DNA of 64,000 nt from Lepas anatifera. Lineage: Eukaryota > Arthropoda > Thecostraca > Lepadidae. Position 1 is the first letter of the stretch. Every line of letters begins with the position of its first letter. Made by a program: the position numbers and the translations under genes. The stretch is taken from positions 1,116,001-1,180,000 of the forward strand of contig JAOTON010000971.1 of assembly GCA_034440635.1 (NCBI GenBank). Reading direction: 5' to 3'. Positions 12,500 through 24,744 of the stretch are shown here, in pieces. A model generated the notes under the pieces. The model searched no databases, was not told where the DNA came from, and saw nothing but the letters and a program-made list of their open reading frames with translations.

Positions 12500-15400
12500 G
12501 GAGAGAGAGCTAATCAAAACTTGTGCTTGTGTTATATACTGACTACATAAGTGATAGGTAGCTAGATTCAGTAGCACTGATTGCTTATTAACCTGCTTGC
12601 ATGTGACGGATGCTACTATTTTGAAAAAGCGGAGGCCACATCCGCTTGTTTTAATTAGTATCTGGAATTACAAAACTACCAACCATGAGTCCTTCTGCCG
12701 TGCCTCAGTGCCGGGAACTCCCACGCCTCCGTTGTCACAGCGCAATAGACGACCTCGTCTCCCTGCTGTCACAGCGCCAGAGAAGATTTATCCCTGTGGT
12801 CACAGCGCCAGCGACGACTACGTCTCTATGTAGTCATAATCAGAGACGACGTCTCTCTGCTGTCACAATGCCAGGGGACAACCACGTCTCTCTGCTGTCA
12901 CAATGCCAGAGATGACCACGTCTCTCTGCTGTCACAATGCCAGAGAGTAGAGACGACCATGTCTCTCTGCCGTATAATTCCAGGGACGACCACGTCTCTC
13001 TACTGTCACAATGCCAGAGATGAACACGTCTCTCTGCTGTCACAATGTCAGAGAGTAGAGACGACCACGTCTCTCTGCCGTCATAGTTCCAGGGACGACC
13101 ACGTCTCTCTACTGTCACAGTGCCAGGAACGGTCACGTATCTCTGTCGTGTCACAGTGCCAGAGATGACCACGTCTTTCTGCTGTCACAATGCCACAGAG
13201 TAGAGACGACCACGTCTCTCTGCCGTCATAGTTCCAGGGAAGACCACGTCTCTCTGCTGTCACAGTGCCAGAGATGACCACGTCTCTCTGCTGTCACAAT
13301 GCCAGAGAGTAGAGACGACCACGTCTCTCTGCCGTCATAGTTCAGGGAAGACCACGTCTCTGCTGTCACAGTGCCGAGAAGACCCGTCTCTTCTGTACAA
13401 TGTCGGGGACGACCACGTCTCTCTGCTGTCACAATGCCAGAGATGACCACGTCTCTCTGCTGTCACAATGCCAGAGAGTAGAGACGACCACTCTCTCTGC
13501 CGTCATAGTTCCAGGGACGACACCGTCTCTCTACTGTCACAGTGCCAGGGACGGTCACGTCTCTCTGTGGTGTCACAGTGCCACAGAAGACCACGTCTCA
13601 CTGCTGTCACAATGTCAGGAATGACCACGCCCTTCTGCTGTCACATTGCCAGAGGCGGAATTGGGTAAAGTTTGGAGTGTTCACTTATGCTTTGGTCTCA
13701 AAAGCTTCTTAAAGCAGTGTGATATATTTGGACCCTCAATAAGAAGTGCAGTCACCCGTCTTTACGCCCTCAGTCTTGTGTGCTCTCGCTCTCAGTCTTT
13801 TCTGACATGCTCTGGCCACAGGGCGATCATTACCCTCCATGTAAGCGGTGCGGTGTCTGATGACGGTGACACCCTGCGTTTCAGGTGTGGTGCTGTACAC
13901 TTTCCTCCACTTTCACTCCACGTCGGCCATCACAACCAGCGTCTTCCTGGGGCTGGGTATCCTGTTCTGCGGCGGCGCCACCGCACACAACATTGCCGTC
14001 TGGCACAGGGTTAGTATGCTGCCAGTCTGCCATAGGGTTAGCATGCTGCCCGTCTACCATAGGGTTAGTATGCCGCCGTTACAAGTGTTCGCATGCTGCC
14101 GGTCTGGTGCAGGGTTGTATGCTGCCGTCTACCAGAGGGTTAGTATGCTGCCAGGCTACCATAGGGTTAGCATGCTGCCCGTCTGCCATAGGGTTAGCAT
14201 GCTGCCCGTCTACCATAGGGTTAGTATGCTGCCAGTCTGCCATAGGGTTAGCATGCTGCCGGTCTGGTGCAGAGTCAGCTTATCACCAGCCTGGCACGGG
14301 GCTAGGTATGCTGCCAAGAGTCAGTGGCAGGTGCAGGTTAGCACATGGGCGTTTCAGCGGTAGGTAAGTATGTACGAATCCGTTTCAAGCTTAATGAGTG
14401 AGTTTCAAGCTTTATGCTGCGTTTGATAGGCATATTTTCGTCCACGAAGGGGATGCATTGCCTTCCAGCACCAATCACCACCATTCATACTTCCATGGCT
14501 GATGCTGGAAATGTATGCGTAAGAGGTGGTAGTGCGTATGCGGCCCAATTTTGATCAGTCATTATCATCCCGATGTGCTTGAGAAAATATTGGCGCAGGA
14601 CGCGGGGGGCTGATGGATCGGGGATGAGGCATCAACGTCGCATCCACTGCGCTACAACGGCTATGTTCCAGTCCCGTTCCACACAAATGTGTGCTTCAGT
14701 ATCCCTGTGAAATACTGGGCTCTGCCTTTCATCGTTCTCCTTCCCGTGTCCCAAAATTTTCTGTTTCTTTCTTTTGTCGCTCTTCTAGGTGTTATAGTAT
14801 GTTGTCACTGTGCTCGCTTTTTGAAACGTCCCGGACTTCACTGCTATGAAACAGTGTTCACTTGGATGTACTTCACCCGGTCATGAGTGTTTCAATGCCA
14901 TCTTCAGCGCCAATATTGCGACCACGGCCTGAGTGGGCTATGATAATAAGTAGGTTACATCCAGAATTGACAAGTTTGTAATCCTCCTCATAAATCGTGT
15001 TTGAACTGCACCTAGGTATGTAGGTACCTAACATACCTGTGGCTCGGGAAATTCTTGGCATGAGTGAAAATTACCAGAACTGGCAACAAAAATAGTGTGC
15101 TAGATTGGCAGGGGTCGAAAAATCTACCATTTTGGCATTCTAAATGACGACAGCCCAACTTGGGCCGGGTGACAAACATAAGCAGACCCAGACCAATAGC
15201 GGAACAAATCGCCAAAATTGGCACCTGTAATTTGACCTCGCAATATTTTTAAATAACTAGGATGGTTCCAGGAGTATCAATTGGTATCCTACTAACGCAA
15301 AACCTGCCACGTTCTGCAGCGTGGGTTGGTGACACATTTATGGTTAGACATTTTCAATGGTGACACATTGAACGCTTTTTTGGCCTCTGTCGATTGGCCT

Positions 15401-18400
15401 TCGCGCCATGAAAAGAAACGTGCAGTGGTGCTCCTATTCCACAATAGCCCGTGGCGAGGGAATACGGGTCGTACAAAGAAGTTACGAAAGCGGACTTTTA
15501 AACTGATCATCCAGACCAAATACGCTGAGGTGAGTGCTGCTACTATCGCTACCTTGGCTAGCTCAGACGAGCTAAAACTGCTAACACAACTAGCGCTACT
15601 TTTTTGAAATCATGAAATCGCCACCGGCTACTCTCCTGTCGCCACCTTCTATTATAAAATGCTACTGAAGCGGTACTCATAATTTTGCATGGTTTTTAAT
15701 GAATTTCAATGAAGACTGCTGCTTATATGTATATTACATTGAAATGATCTGTTTTATTCTAAGATGTTTTCACGAGAGACAAACATTATAAAAATGTACC
15801 TACGTATAAAATCATCCAAAAAATATTCATTTCATCAATTAGTTTAAAAAAGGATTGGTTTAATTTCACAAAGAATATTAGAATAATAATCTCATTTTGT
15901 TTGCCCGGTAAAAAAACATTTATATCTCAATCTCCAACTACTATTGTTTAGCAGCGGTCTCCTTAACAAGCTGTAGCCAGCGGTAGCGGTTGGGAATTAT
16001 TTGGAGTCCGCTACCCGCCGTTCCGCTACTTTTTGGCTATACAAACCGCAACCGCTACTCCGCTGCCATTTGGGGAGTTCCAAGTAGTGGAGCGACGGAC
16101 CCAGTAGGGGGCCACTAGGCTCTGCAAATACCATACAAATGTTGATCTGAACTATGTTGTGATACTTTCCATGGCACTGCCAAGTAGTGAATGTCGTAGC
16201 TATATTCATGAAGCAAGCCTCTGAGTCGAGCAAAAAGCCCGCTAAGTGGAAAAAACACTTTTTAGCCACTTTCTTAACAAATCCTCAACTGACCCCAAAC
16301 ATAAGCAAGACGAAGGGTGCAGTAAAAATTGTTAATCCCCCAGGCCAGATAGTATGCTCCTGGACCGATGCTTAGGCTGCCTTCGGACATCTGTCCCCAT
16401 TTTGAGCCAGCAGTGCCCTACGCTGGTTCTGCGCCAGTCTCGAGATAAGTTAGCCGTGCTGACCAGTCTCCTCTGTTTGCTCTGTCCCGTCCGTCCGTTC
16501 CACGCTGTCTCTGCGGTGGCGGGGGCAGTCGTGGCCAAAAGTGCAGCGTCCCCGCGGCCTGCCGCCGTCGCAATGACCTGACGCCGTCCCCATGACCTGA
16601 CGCCGTCTCCGTGAGTGGGGCAGTCGTGGGCGCTGCCACTCTCTGCAGCGTCTCTGCGGCCTGGCCGGTGTGCGTGGGTCGGCTGCTGGCCGCCGCTGCC
16701 AGCCAGGGCGCGGTCCCGGGCGGTGACGAACGCCCCGCCGAGCCACCCAGCTCCACACGTGGAGACGGCCGGCGCCTGCTGAGCAGTGGCTGAGAACTCA
16801 GCGTGGGACCGCTGAGAAAGCTGATGTTAGTCCAATGAGCCGGAGGCTTTGCGTCATCCCGCGCCCACTCTACTTATGCTCTGGTTAATTTGATCCATTA
16901 CTGTAATTACAGGCTGTGATGAATGTTTTGTGGAAGCCTTCCATAAGTTCGTAAGCCCTAGTCCAAAACACCTGTAACAGAGTTGGAACATTTTTGTTTT
17001 GTTATCAATGCAATTTAAGCTTGCCAGAGAGGAATGAGGAATGCATACAAATTCTTCGCTGGCAATGTGATTGCAGCAGACTCGTATTTCAAGGAGAACC
17101 TGAGATAGTACTCTCGTGCCTGAATCTAAAGCGAATGGAATTGCTATTTTACTGCGGATACTTACGCGCCAAAAGGTATTATTTGGTTTTTCCATTTTTT
17201 ATGGGTTTTGATATTAATGAGATTTCGAGGAAAGTTTGATAATAATGTTAACCAATATTAGTCAAACTGCCTAAACTTGGTCAAAATTTGATTTCCAAGG
17301 ACGGCACAAGCTGATATACCTACTGAACTAAACAAGCTAAAATGATTTTTCTTTTACAGATTTACTGACGTCATTATTATGTTAATCATTGCCAATTTGA
17401 TGTTGTTTTGAGCACTTATGGCTATAGGTAAGCTGCGAATTTGTCCTACAATAGATTTGTTTTGCCTCTGATTTCAGACTTACGTAGCTGAAATGAAAAA
17501 TCGGTTTCTCAGCTCTACATCTAACGCCATAATGTTGAAACACCTTGAAACTTAAGAAGTCGTATTTTTCACTGAAGTATTGTAATATTCCGTTTGAATC
17601 TAGATGACATCTACAAACCATATTTATAAGTATTATTCATGCACCAATCCAGAATCGTATAAATTGCAGATAGTAATGACGTCATCACGACATTCTATGA
17701 TTGCAGGTACTGTTCTGTAGTCGGTAGCGGTGTGCCAATGAGTGCATCATTATGTACGCTTATCGCTGCCCAGAAAAAACGTAAAGATTTTCCTCCTATT
17801 GATATTTAGGTTGGACCGCACGTGTGGTAAATGCGCGAAGATGTTTCCTGGGAGGCTTTGGATTAAACTGGATATGATTTTAACAAAATGATGTTGTTAT
17901 GACACCATTAGTATTTTAGAGCTTGAAGCGATGTGTAAAGTCGTGGTCTCATGTGTAGGTATTTGTGGTAAACGGCAATACTTCTGAATAGGTATGTATG
18001 TACATACCTATGCATCTTTACTATTAAAAAGAATATCTTGTTTGCTGTGGGATAGAAAAGCCAATACTATTATGTCATAATGTTGGGTTTACTGACACAG
18101 CTGGACCAAATATCACCAGAGGACCTGAAATCACCTACAGTAAGGGAAGTGTGAAACTTGCCGAATGTGAGTTTTGGTGGTGTTTACGACGCTGATTATT
18201 TAGCCTTTTGAATGAAATGACGTTATCAAAAAAAAATGAAAGCTCGCCATATCATATCAATTTTTAATCTCTTATATGAGGAAAGGACAAACAAATAATT
18301 AAATGACAGATTTTATGCGACAAATGAATGTATGAGTCACTCTGTATGCGTTTCAAGCGCATATGGGCCCTGAAAGGCACATTTATTTTAATTTATATTT

Positions 18401-21400
18401 CGGTTCCTGATTCCGATTGTGGGGTTTATTTCACGTCATCTGGCCAATTAGTTTGTCATCACAGAATTAAAAAAATGAAGCGCATTCTTACACTAAATGT
18501 ATCTGATGATAATAAATAAGTAAATAAATACATCTGATGACTGATAAAAATATAATATGGATATGGAGGCAATTAACCGGGAAATACATTTGATAAAAAA
18601 ACTTCCAGAAATGTCACTCTCCATTTTCCAAAAGGAAAAAAAGATGAAAAGTGCACTTATTCAAGAGTCAACTTTATGACGTCACTGTGACGTAATGGCA
18701 TGAACAATTTTCGTCTGGTTGCCTTTAAAATATGAAGCAAATATTTCTGGACAAGCAATGCAGTTTTGTGTTCGTACCTTTGTAGACTTGAAGATGTTCT
18801 CAAAACCGGGAGGGGGGGCAAAAAGTTCCCTGCGCCAGGCGCGAGTATAACACAACCCTTGCACCCCGTGTGTGTGTCCGTTCGATCCATTCCCTGACGG
18901 GTGCATATCATTTCTGCCGGCCTGACCCGCTAGCTCAGCATGTGCCTACTAGCTCTGCTGCCACTTCCCATCCATCCAGCTCAGCCAAATCACAAACCAG
19001 CCTCGGCGCCGTCCGTCTAAGCCCCGGCTAATGACTGACCCGCCCGCTACCTTCACAGAACTGAATGGTGCTGCCTCCGGGTCATAGCATGCGGCGGCCG
19101 TTGGACGGCACACAGCGGCCAGGCCCTCCGACCACAATTCTTACCATTGTAGTCTGAGAAGCTGGTCGACGCTGAATGACTGATATTGCCTGAAATCCTA
19201 ATTGAGTCGCTGATTGTTGGGGCGATTTGCTTGTCGTTTCTCTGATCTAAAGAATTGAATAGTGCTACTGTTTTTATGCTGCTGAAGCAGTGTTGCTCTT
19301 TGTAAATGGCCTGTCAAAATGATACCAATTCATTCTACTAAAAACAACGCAGGACAATGATTCTGTATTCATATATTTTCCTGAATTCACGCGGATTATA
19401 TCCGCATGCGGGGTTTAAAAGCTCGAACATGATATGTAGGCTTTAATCCGTAAGAACCACTGCAGTAACCGGTAAGGCTACTTCGTCGTGTTGTGGCCGT
19501 TGAGCGAAATCGTTTTGTTCAGCGTGGCTACCGGGCAAATAGGGAACGAGGAGATTCACTTATCGTTTGATGTTCAATATAAACAGCTTGCAGAAAGCTG
19601 CATCCAGTTGACGGCTTTACCAATGTCTGAGCCAAGCCTATTTCGGGAAATATCATTGAATAATTCGCACAAATTGCCCAAATCTAGACACAAGTCAGTA
19701 CCGTTCAGGCATTGTCTGCGTAATACAGTCCATATATGTGCATGCCTGTAGCCGGAGGCGGAGCCAAAGAGCAGATCTCTGGTGAGATAACGGCGCCGGC
19801 CCCAGCCGGGCCGTATAACGGTGAGTCTGCAGCGACGCTTTAACCAGCGCCGCCGCGCCGGGATGCGAATCTGCCGGCGGCGCGGCCGGCAACAGTGACC
19901 CGCCCCGCCAGATGCGACTTCCGCGTTCCACACCCCATGGCTGAAGCTATTGCAAACGCTGACTTCTAGCTTGATGCGCTGTATTACATACACGCCCGTG
20001 AGCAGCAAGTATTATATAGCTGAATTCTGCATGCAACGGATGAGGGTGTGAGCGTTTCAGCGTTTAGACGTCTGAGTGTTTTTGTTATCTTTGGAAAAGT
20101 GGTCTGTGCCGACGATCTTGGCTAAAATCGGTTCACATTCTCATCACTATTGCATTTGATCCGATTTGCTATCTGTAAGATTGACCGTGAGCCAGACACG
20201 ATGTCTGCCATGCACCGCAGTGGAGACTTATTCACTTTTTACCTTCGTACCGGCTAAAAAATGAGGGGAAGGTTTTCAATAACACTTAAGCTCCTTGCTA
20301 ATAAAAACTAATCCCTCAGAAGTAACAAAAAGTATTCGGTTTTTACTCTTTGTAACGTCTCGCACATACTCCCGTCAGTTTAAACTTTGCTCCCAATTTA
20401 TATAAAATTAAAAATGATCCTGTTAAAAAGTGCCCTCACCACATTGCCCTACTTTCGAGGCCTGTGGTCCATGCCTGAATCGGGGAAATCCAGAGAAGAG
20501 TTACGAATGGAATGAGCTTTAAATTAGAGTTAAGTATATTTGTCTGCTTCTAGTTTCACGTCCACACAATACATTATTTATTTTACAACAACACGTAACA
20601 CGTACGCCGTAAGCCTTTGAAAAAAACACAATAGATACTGGATGTTTAACAAAAAAATCAGGAGAGGCTTGAAGTGAGATGTTTATATGTTTTCATGATA
20701 ATTCCATTATAAAGTGGAGGCCTCATGACGACGCCGAAAAAGCTAGGCTTTGAGAAAAATCCGAAACTGTTCTCAGTTAGTTTTCTCAGATCCTATGTGT
20801 TGACCTGCGCCTACAGTTCTCGGACACCGTTCTCTCTGCAGTCTACAATTCCCGGACGCCGTTCTCTCTGGAGTTCACTGTTCTCGGACACCGTTCTTTC
20901 TGGTGTCCAAAGTTCTCAGACGCCGTTCTCTCTGGTGTCCACAGTTCTCAGACGCCGTTCTCTCTTGTGTCCACAGTTCTCAGACACCGTTCTCTCTGGA
21001 GTCCACAATTCCCGGACGCCGTTCTCTCTGGAGTCCACTGTTCTCGGACGCCGTTTGTTTCTGGTGTTCACAGTTCTCAGACGCCGTTCTCCCTGGAGTA
21101 CACAGTTCCCGGACGCCGTTCTCTCTGGTGTCCAAAGTTCTCAGACGCCGTTGTTTCTGGTGTTCACAGTTCACAAACACCGTTCTTTCTGGAGTTCCCA
21201 ATTCTCAGACGCCGTTTTCTTTTGTGTCCACTGCTCCGACGTCCCCTAAGCTACTCTCTTTTTTGAGTACCACAGTAACAGACCCATTCTTCTTTCTGTG
21301 TGGCAGGTGAAGCAGAGTCGAGCGGCGCGGCAGCGGAATGTTCACCTGAAGGCGTCCACGCCGCAGAGAGTGCAGGCCGGAATCGGCGCCTGCGACCCCG

Positions 21401-21489
21401 GATCACCGGGCATGCCCTCAGCTACCCTCGACCTCAGCCGCCAGCTGGCCAACATCTCCAACATCCACGAACTCAGCACCCTGGTGTGA
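11508..21489 (+). CDS. Small two-pass membrane protein, last three exons (unidentified)
   Basis: Three exons join in phase: 11508-11593, 13885-14009 and 21307-21489. The joined product has at least 130 residues and starts upstream of what I can trace, because the first visible exon needs two bases from an earlier exon. Hydrophobic segment 1 (VGYFLSIPVFLTGVVLYTF) spans the first junction, and segment 2 (ITTSVFLGLGILFCGG) lies in the second exon. A basic stretch (HRVKQSRAARQR) and a soluble tail of about 50 residues follow. The tail ends LSTLV, which fits a class I PDZ-ligand pattern. A short loop with both ends cytosolic would be the usual topology. I do not recognise the family. An AATAAA at 21933-21938 could be its polyadenylation signal. 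Both visible introns are loaded with minisatellites at the exon edges. Confidence 0.7.
12446..12497. repeat. (GA)n microsatellite
   Basis: A pure GA dinucleotide run of about 50 bp followed by GGAGGGAGAGAG. It accounts for the Arg-Glu frame on + and the Ser-Leu frame on -. Confidence 0.95.
12692..13655. repeat. Minisatellite, about 34-37 bp unit, upstream of exon B
   Basis: Roughly 27 imperfect copies of a unit with core CCACGTCTCTCTGCTGTCACA followed by ATGCCAGAGA or GTTCCAGGGA. Blocks of units recur as a higher order near 12.9, 13.0, 13.2 and 13.4 kb. The core looks like a polypyrimidine tract ending CACAG. The array ends about 230 bp before exon B. Confidence 0.9.
13885..14009 (+). CDS. 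Membrane-protein exon B
   Basis: The acceptor is CCTGCGTTTCAG and the donor is CACAGG|GTTAGT. The exon encodes VVLYTFLHFHSTSAITTSV, continues through LGLGILFCGGATAHNIAVW and ends HR. It is in phase with exons A and C. The last 12 coding bases and the donor are repeated about ten times immediately downstream. Confidence 0.7.
14000..14325 (+). repeat. Minisatellite repeating the exon B 5' splice site
   Basis: About eleven copies of a unit near 27 bp, with consensus GTCTGCCATAGGGTTAGYATG plus CTGCC. The first unit is the real exon end and donor, GTCTGGCACAGG|GTTAGT. Most downstream copies keep AGGGTTAG, so several could serve as donors. Confidence 0.9.
14010..21306 (+). other. 7.3-kb intron B-C of the membrane-protein gene
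   Basis: The intron begins with an array of donor-like repeats and ends with an array of acceptor-like repeats. Between them are mostly AT-rich unique sequence and GC-rich islands at about 16.4-16.8 and 19.78-19.93 kb. The first island has an open frame (16611-16793, +) with a hydrophobic alanine-rich stretch and no recognisable domain; it could be an alternative exon, but I cannot support it. No other gene is seen. Confidence 0.5.
20815..21240 (+). repeat. Minisatellite of acceptor-like units upstream of exon C
   Basis: About 13 copies of a 32-bp unit, CAGACGCCGTTCTCTCTGG then TGTCCACAGTTCT. The true acceptor reads CAGACCCATTCTTCTTTCTG then TGTGGCAG, so the units resemble the polypyrimidine tract and AG of exon C. 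The array ends within 70 bp of that exon. Confidence 0.88.
21307..21489 (+). CDS. Membrane-protein terminal exon C
   Basis: The acceptor is TTTCTGTGTGGCAG. The exon has 61 codons ending in TGA and begins VKQSRAARQRNVHLKAST, continuing the frame of exon B. The tail contains LDLSRQLANISNIHEL and ends STLV. No membrane segment is present, so this is a soluble C-terminal tail. A pyrimidine-rich minisatellite stands directly upstream of the acceptor. Confidence 0.7.
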   Translation: MKQSRAARQRNVHLKASTPQRVQAGIGACDPGSPGMPSATLDLSRQLANISNIHELSTLV

Positions 21490-21932
21490 CGCAGTGGTCA
21501 GTCGGGGTAGTGATGTGTGGAGAGACCGCATCCCCACAGTTCGTGACGTGACCGTGACGTGATGAGTCGGACGCTAACGCGCTCTGGACAGACCAATGGT
21601 GGCTATGGTGATTTGATGTTTTTGTCATTTCGTCCAGCTATGAAGGCTAGTTATGTGAAAACTGTTGCATTGTGAATAGTGGCTAAAATTAGTACAATAG
21701 TTCAAACACTGCTCTGTGTGACCGTTGGCTCAAGGCATCGTGATATTCTAAAGGTTCATACCTCGGCCTCATTACACAGTATCTTCCCATTCACAGCTAC
21801 CGCTGATTAGTACCGCAGCAGCCTACCAAGTTTACGTCTAAGGAACGCTTAAAATGTGCAAGTGCGAAAAATTCAGGTCAAAATACCTCCTGTAATTTAG
21901 ATATCAACTTCCTTAAGTGTTTAGAGATGGAA

Positions 21933-21938
21933 AATAAA
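21933..21938 (+). promoter_or_regulatory. Candidate polyadenylation signal AATAAA
   Basis: An AATAAA hexamer lies about 445 bp after the stop codon of exon C, in AT-rich sequence. It is the right distance and strand for the 3' end of the membrane-protein transcript. Such hexamers are common by chance in AT-rich DNA. Confidence 0.3.
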
Positions 21939-21939
21939 T

Positions 21940-22651
21940 AATATTTATTATATTATTTTAAAATGGGAACTGTATTTGATATTATTTCTTAGTTGGTATG
22001 TTCCGAAATATCTTGAGAAAACCTGGCAATCACGTGAGACCTTCGTAGCCAACAATGCCAGAAGAGGTAATCTAGTCCCCGTCTTTATTGACACTGCCAT
22101 GTCACTCTGTATTCTGCAGTGTTTGTGTCAGTATGTACTTTTGTATGTGCAGCTCCCGGAGAATTGTGCGCACGTGATTGTTGTAAGTGATTTTATCTTC
22201 GTCGTAGTACAAGGCTCTGTCGCAATGCACACTGACATATGTACGTGTGTCCGAATACACGCTCGGCGTAAATCCGTCATCTTCTGCCAGTGCGACCGGG
22301 CTTTGCACGTCTGCAGAGAAGGTCAATGACCCGGTAGTGTTGAAGCCGCTGGCCAAGGTTATGCAGCGGTGAACAGAGGCCGGTCAGTTCGTCGGAGGAT
22401 AATCAGTGGCATGTGTGCGTTCAAACAAGATCGCACCTTTCTAAAGTCATAGTTTTGATTTTGAAAGGAAAGGAGATGCTTAAATTTATCTACTTTTAGT
22501 TTCGCCATCAAACTTATATTGCCTTACATTTTGTAAGCAGTTTGACTTATATAAAGCTATTTTGCAATAGTGCCAGCTTAGTTACTATAAGAGACTTTCT
22601 GGAGAGCGCTCAGTCAGACTTCACGTAAATACTACGAAATCACGTAAATAC
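21940..22651. other. Intergenic, nothing recognised
   Basis: Sequence between the end of the membrane-protein gene and the retrotransposon remnant. One open frame of 117 codons is present without motif. Confidence 0.4.
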
Positions 22652-24103
22652 TAACGACCTTCTTACGGAAAAACAAAGTGGATATCGGCCCTGTCATGGA
22701 ACACAGCTGCAAGTACTTCACCTATCACACAGACTTCATGACTCTTTGGACAAAGGACAAGACTTTACTGCCATCTACCTCGACATATCTCGTTGCTTCG
22801 ACAATATCTGGCAAAAAGGTCTTTTGGAAAAATTTAAACACGAATTCGGACTTGAAGTGCTTTTGAAATGGCTGAAATCATATTTATCTGACCGAAAACA
22901 GCGCGTAAATATTGATGACAAGTTTTCCTCGATCAAATTTCTAAGTGCAGGCTATCCTCAGGGTTCAGTGCTGGGCCCTCTATTAGCCTTGCTGTATCTC
23001 AATTCTCTTGCTAACAAGACGACAAATGATATTCTCTGTTTTGCTGACGACTTACTCTTCCCATAATCCTGACTCGCTTCAAAGAATCCAAACTTCACTG
23101 CATGCGGACCTCGATACAATTTACAAATATGGACTAGACTGGCGCATAACATTTGACCCACAAAAAACAGTACAACAGATATTCTCCACAAGGACTGTAT
23201 GTGAGACTCCCAGCCTCACTTTTGGTGGTCGTGCTATACCAGTTGTTGAAAAACACAAACACTTAGGACTGACTTTCTCCAAAGATCTTAGGTATAAAGA
23301 ACACGTGGACAAAATTGTCAACAAAATTCACAAAACACTTAGCCCAATTTACCCAATAGTACGACATCTGCCAAACACAATTCTGGACCAACTATACAAA
23401 ACCTACATTAGACCTCACTTTGACTACTGCGACATTATATTCGACGGACATATCACGACACAAGACACAATCAGACTAGAACGGCTCCAGAATCGTGCAG
23501 CAAGGCTTGTAACAGGAGCACAATTCAGGACTCCGACAGAGAACCTAAAACGAGAGTTAGGATGGGAAACCCTGGAGGACCGACGAAAAATTCATAAATT
23601 AAACTTTTATCACAACATTTTGACTAACGCCCATGTTCCTCAGTATATCAAGGCACTTATTCCCCCTATCCGACATGACCTTACTACCCGAACCCGGAGA
23701 AACCCTGAAAGGAGGACAGCACCTCAACACCACACATCGGGATTTAAGAAGTCATTCTTTCTTTCGGCCACCAAACAGTGGAATTCTCTCCCACAGGATG
23801 TTCGAGTTGCCCAATCAAGGAAGCATTTCAAACAAGAAATCAACAGAATTTTCGGATCCCCCAAACCACCAGCTTATTATGAATTTGGCTAAAAAAGGGA
23901 TAACACACTTTTAATGGCCTTAAGGGTAGGTATCAGTAATCTAAATTCACATCAGTTCAAAATTCAATTATCCGACTCTCCTGTGTGCGAAAAATGTAAT
24001 CACGCAATGAAAACGTTCCTCATTTCTTGTTGTCTTGTCCGGCGTATAACATTGAAAGAGCTGTTCTGTTTCAATCATTATCAAACATTGTGGAAGTCAA
24101 CTT
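22652..24103 (+). mobile_element. 5'-truncated non-LTR retrotransposon, reverse transcriptase remnant
   Basis: RT motifs run in order across three frames: EKQSGYRPCHGTQLQ, FTAIYLDISRCFDNIW, AGYPQGSVLGPLLALLYLN and FADD (22.65-23.06 kb). A frame change leads into FDPQKT and KHKHLGLTFSKDLRYKEH, then RLERLQNRAARLVTGAQF and ATKQWNSLPQDVR, ending at 23892. A second short frame carries a Cys-rich CEKCN stretch, typical of what follows RT in these elements. No endonuclease domain is present, so the copy is 5'-truncated and, with its frameshifts, inactive. Orientation +. Confidence 0.8.
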
Positions 24104-24744
24104 AGTTTATTAAACCAATCAGTCAAACTTGGGGTAATATTGCACGGTTCAAACCTCACGGAAAAGAAACAAAAACGAGTAGCACGCAGCGTTCAAAAGT
24201 TCATCAGAACAACCAAGCGGTTTGCCTAGTATGGTGGTGGCGGCGACGGCGGCGGGCGGGGGCCTTGCTGGAGAGACGATTTTTTTGGAATGAGGGCTGC
24301 GAGTGCGGGTGGCCGACGACTCGGCGGTGGTTTCAATGTTTCGCCTTTTTTCGTGCAAGCAGTGATTCTTTTAAGCATTTAGGTGCTTTTCACCAATTGC
24401 CTGTTTTTGTTTATGAATGTGCGAATGCTTGTTAAAATATGCATACATACATACATATTTTGCATGAAGCTTCATCCCTGCAGATCAAATTCAAATCCCT
24501 GTTCTATCCTCTGGCTTTATCTAATGTTCGGAACCTGCAATTAAGCCAAATTTAGACGGAAATAACAGCAGATTATTCCGTTAAAACAACTGCTACTGTC
24601 ACAAAGTTCATAGCACTTTGCTGTCCCGTCAATGGACCTGCGCATCTATTTTTCATTAATGCAGTTTAATTTCTTCTTGGCAAGTTCCAGCCCTATAGGG
24701 CTGCTGTTCCGCCTTTCATGTTCATGCACGTTCTCAGCACTTTG

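Larger units (their letters stand above)
11594..13884 (+). other. Intron A-B of the membrane-protein gene
   Basis: A 2.3-kb GT-AG intron. It carries a (GA)n tract at 12446-12497 and a large minisatellite at 12.69-13.66 kb. No other gene is seen. The reading frames across it in both directions are products of the repeats. Confidence 0.6.

Noticed and set aside
12692..13655. CRISPR-like repeats
   Set aside because: The repeats are head-to-tail minisatellite units with no unique spacers, in an animal intron.
16611..16793. Alanine-rich + frame with a hydrophobic stretch in intron B-C
   Set aside because: It starts at GTG in a CpG-rich patch, has no clear acceptor and no homology I can name.
20725..21310. 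Three overlapping + frames with PFSL repeats
   Set aside because: Products of the 32-bp minisatellite. Only the last exon, from 21307, is coding.
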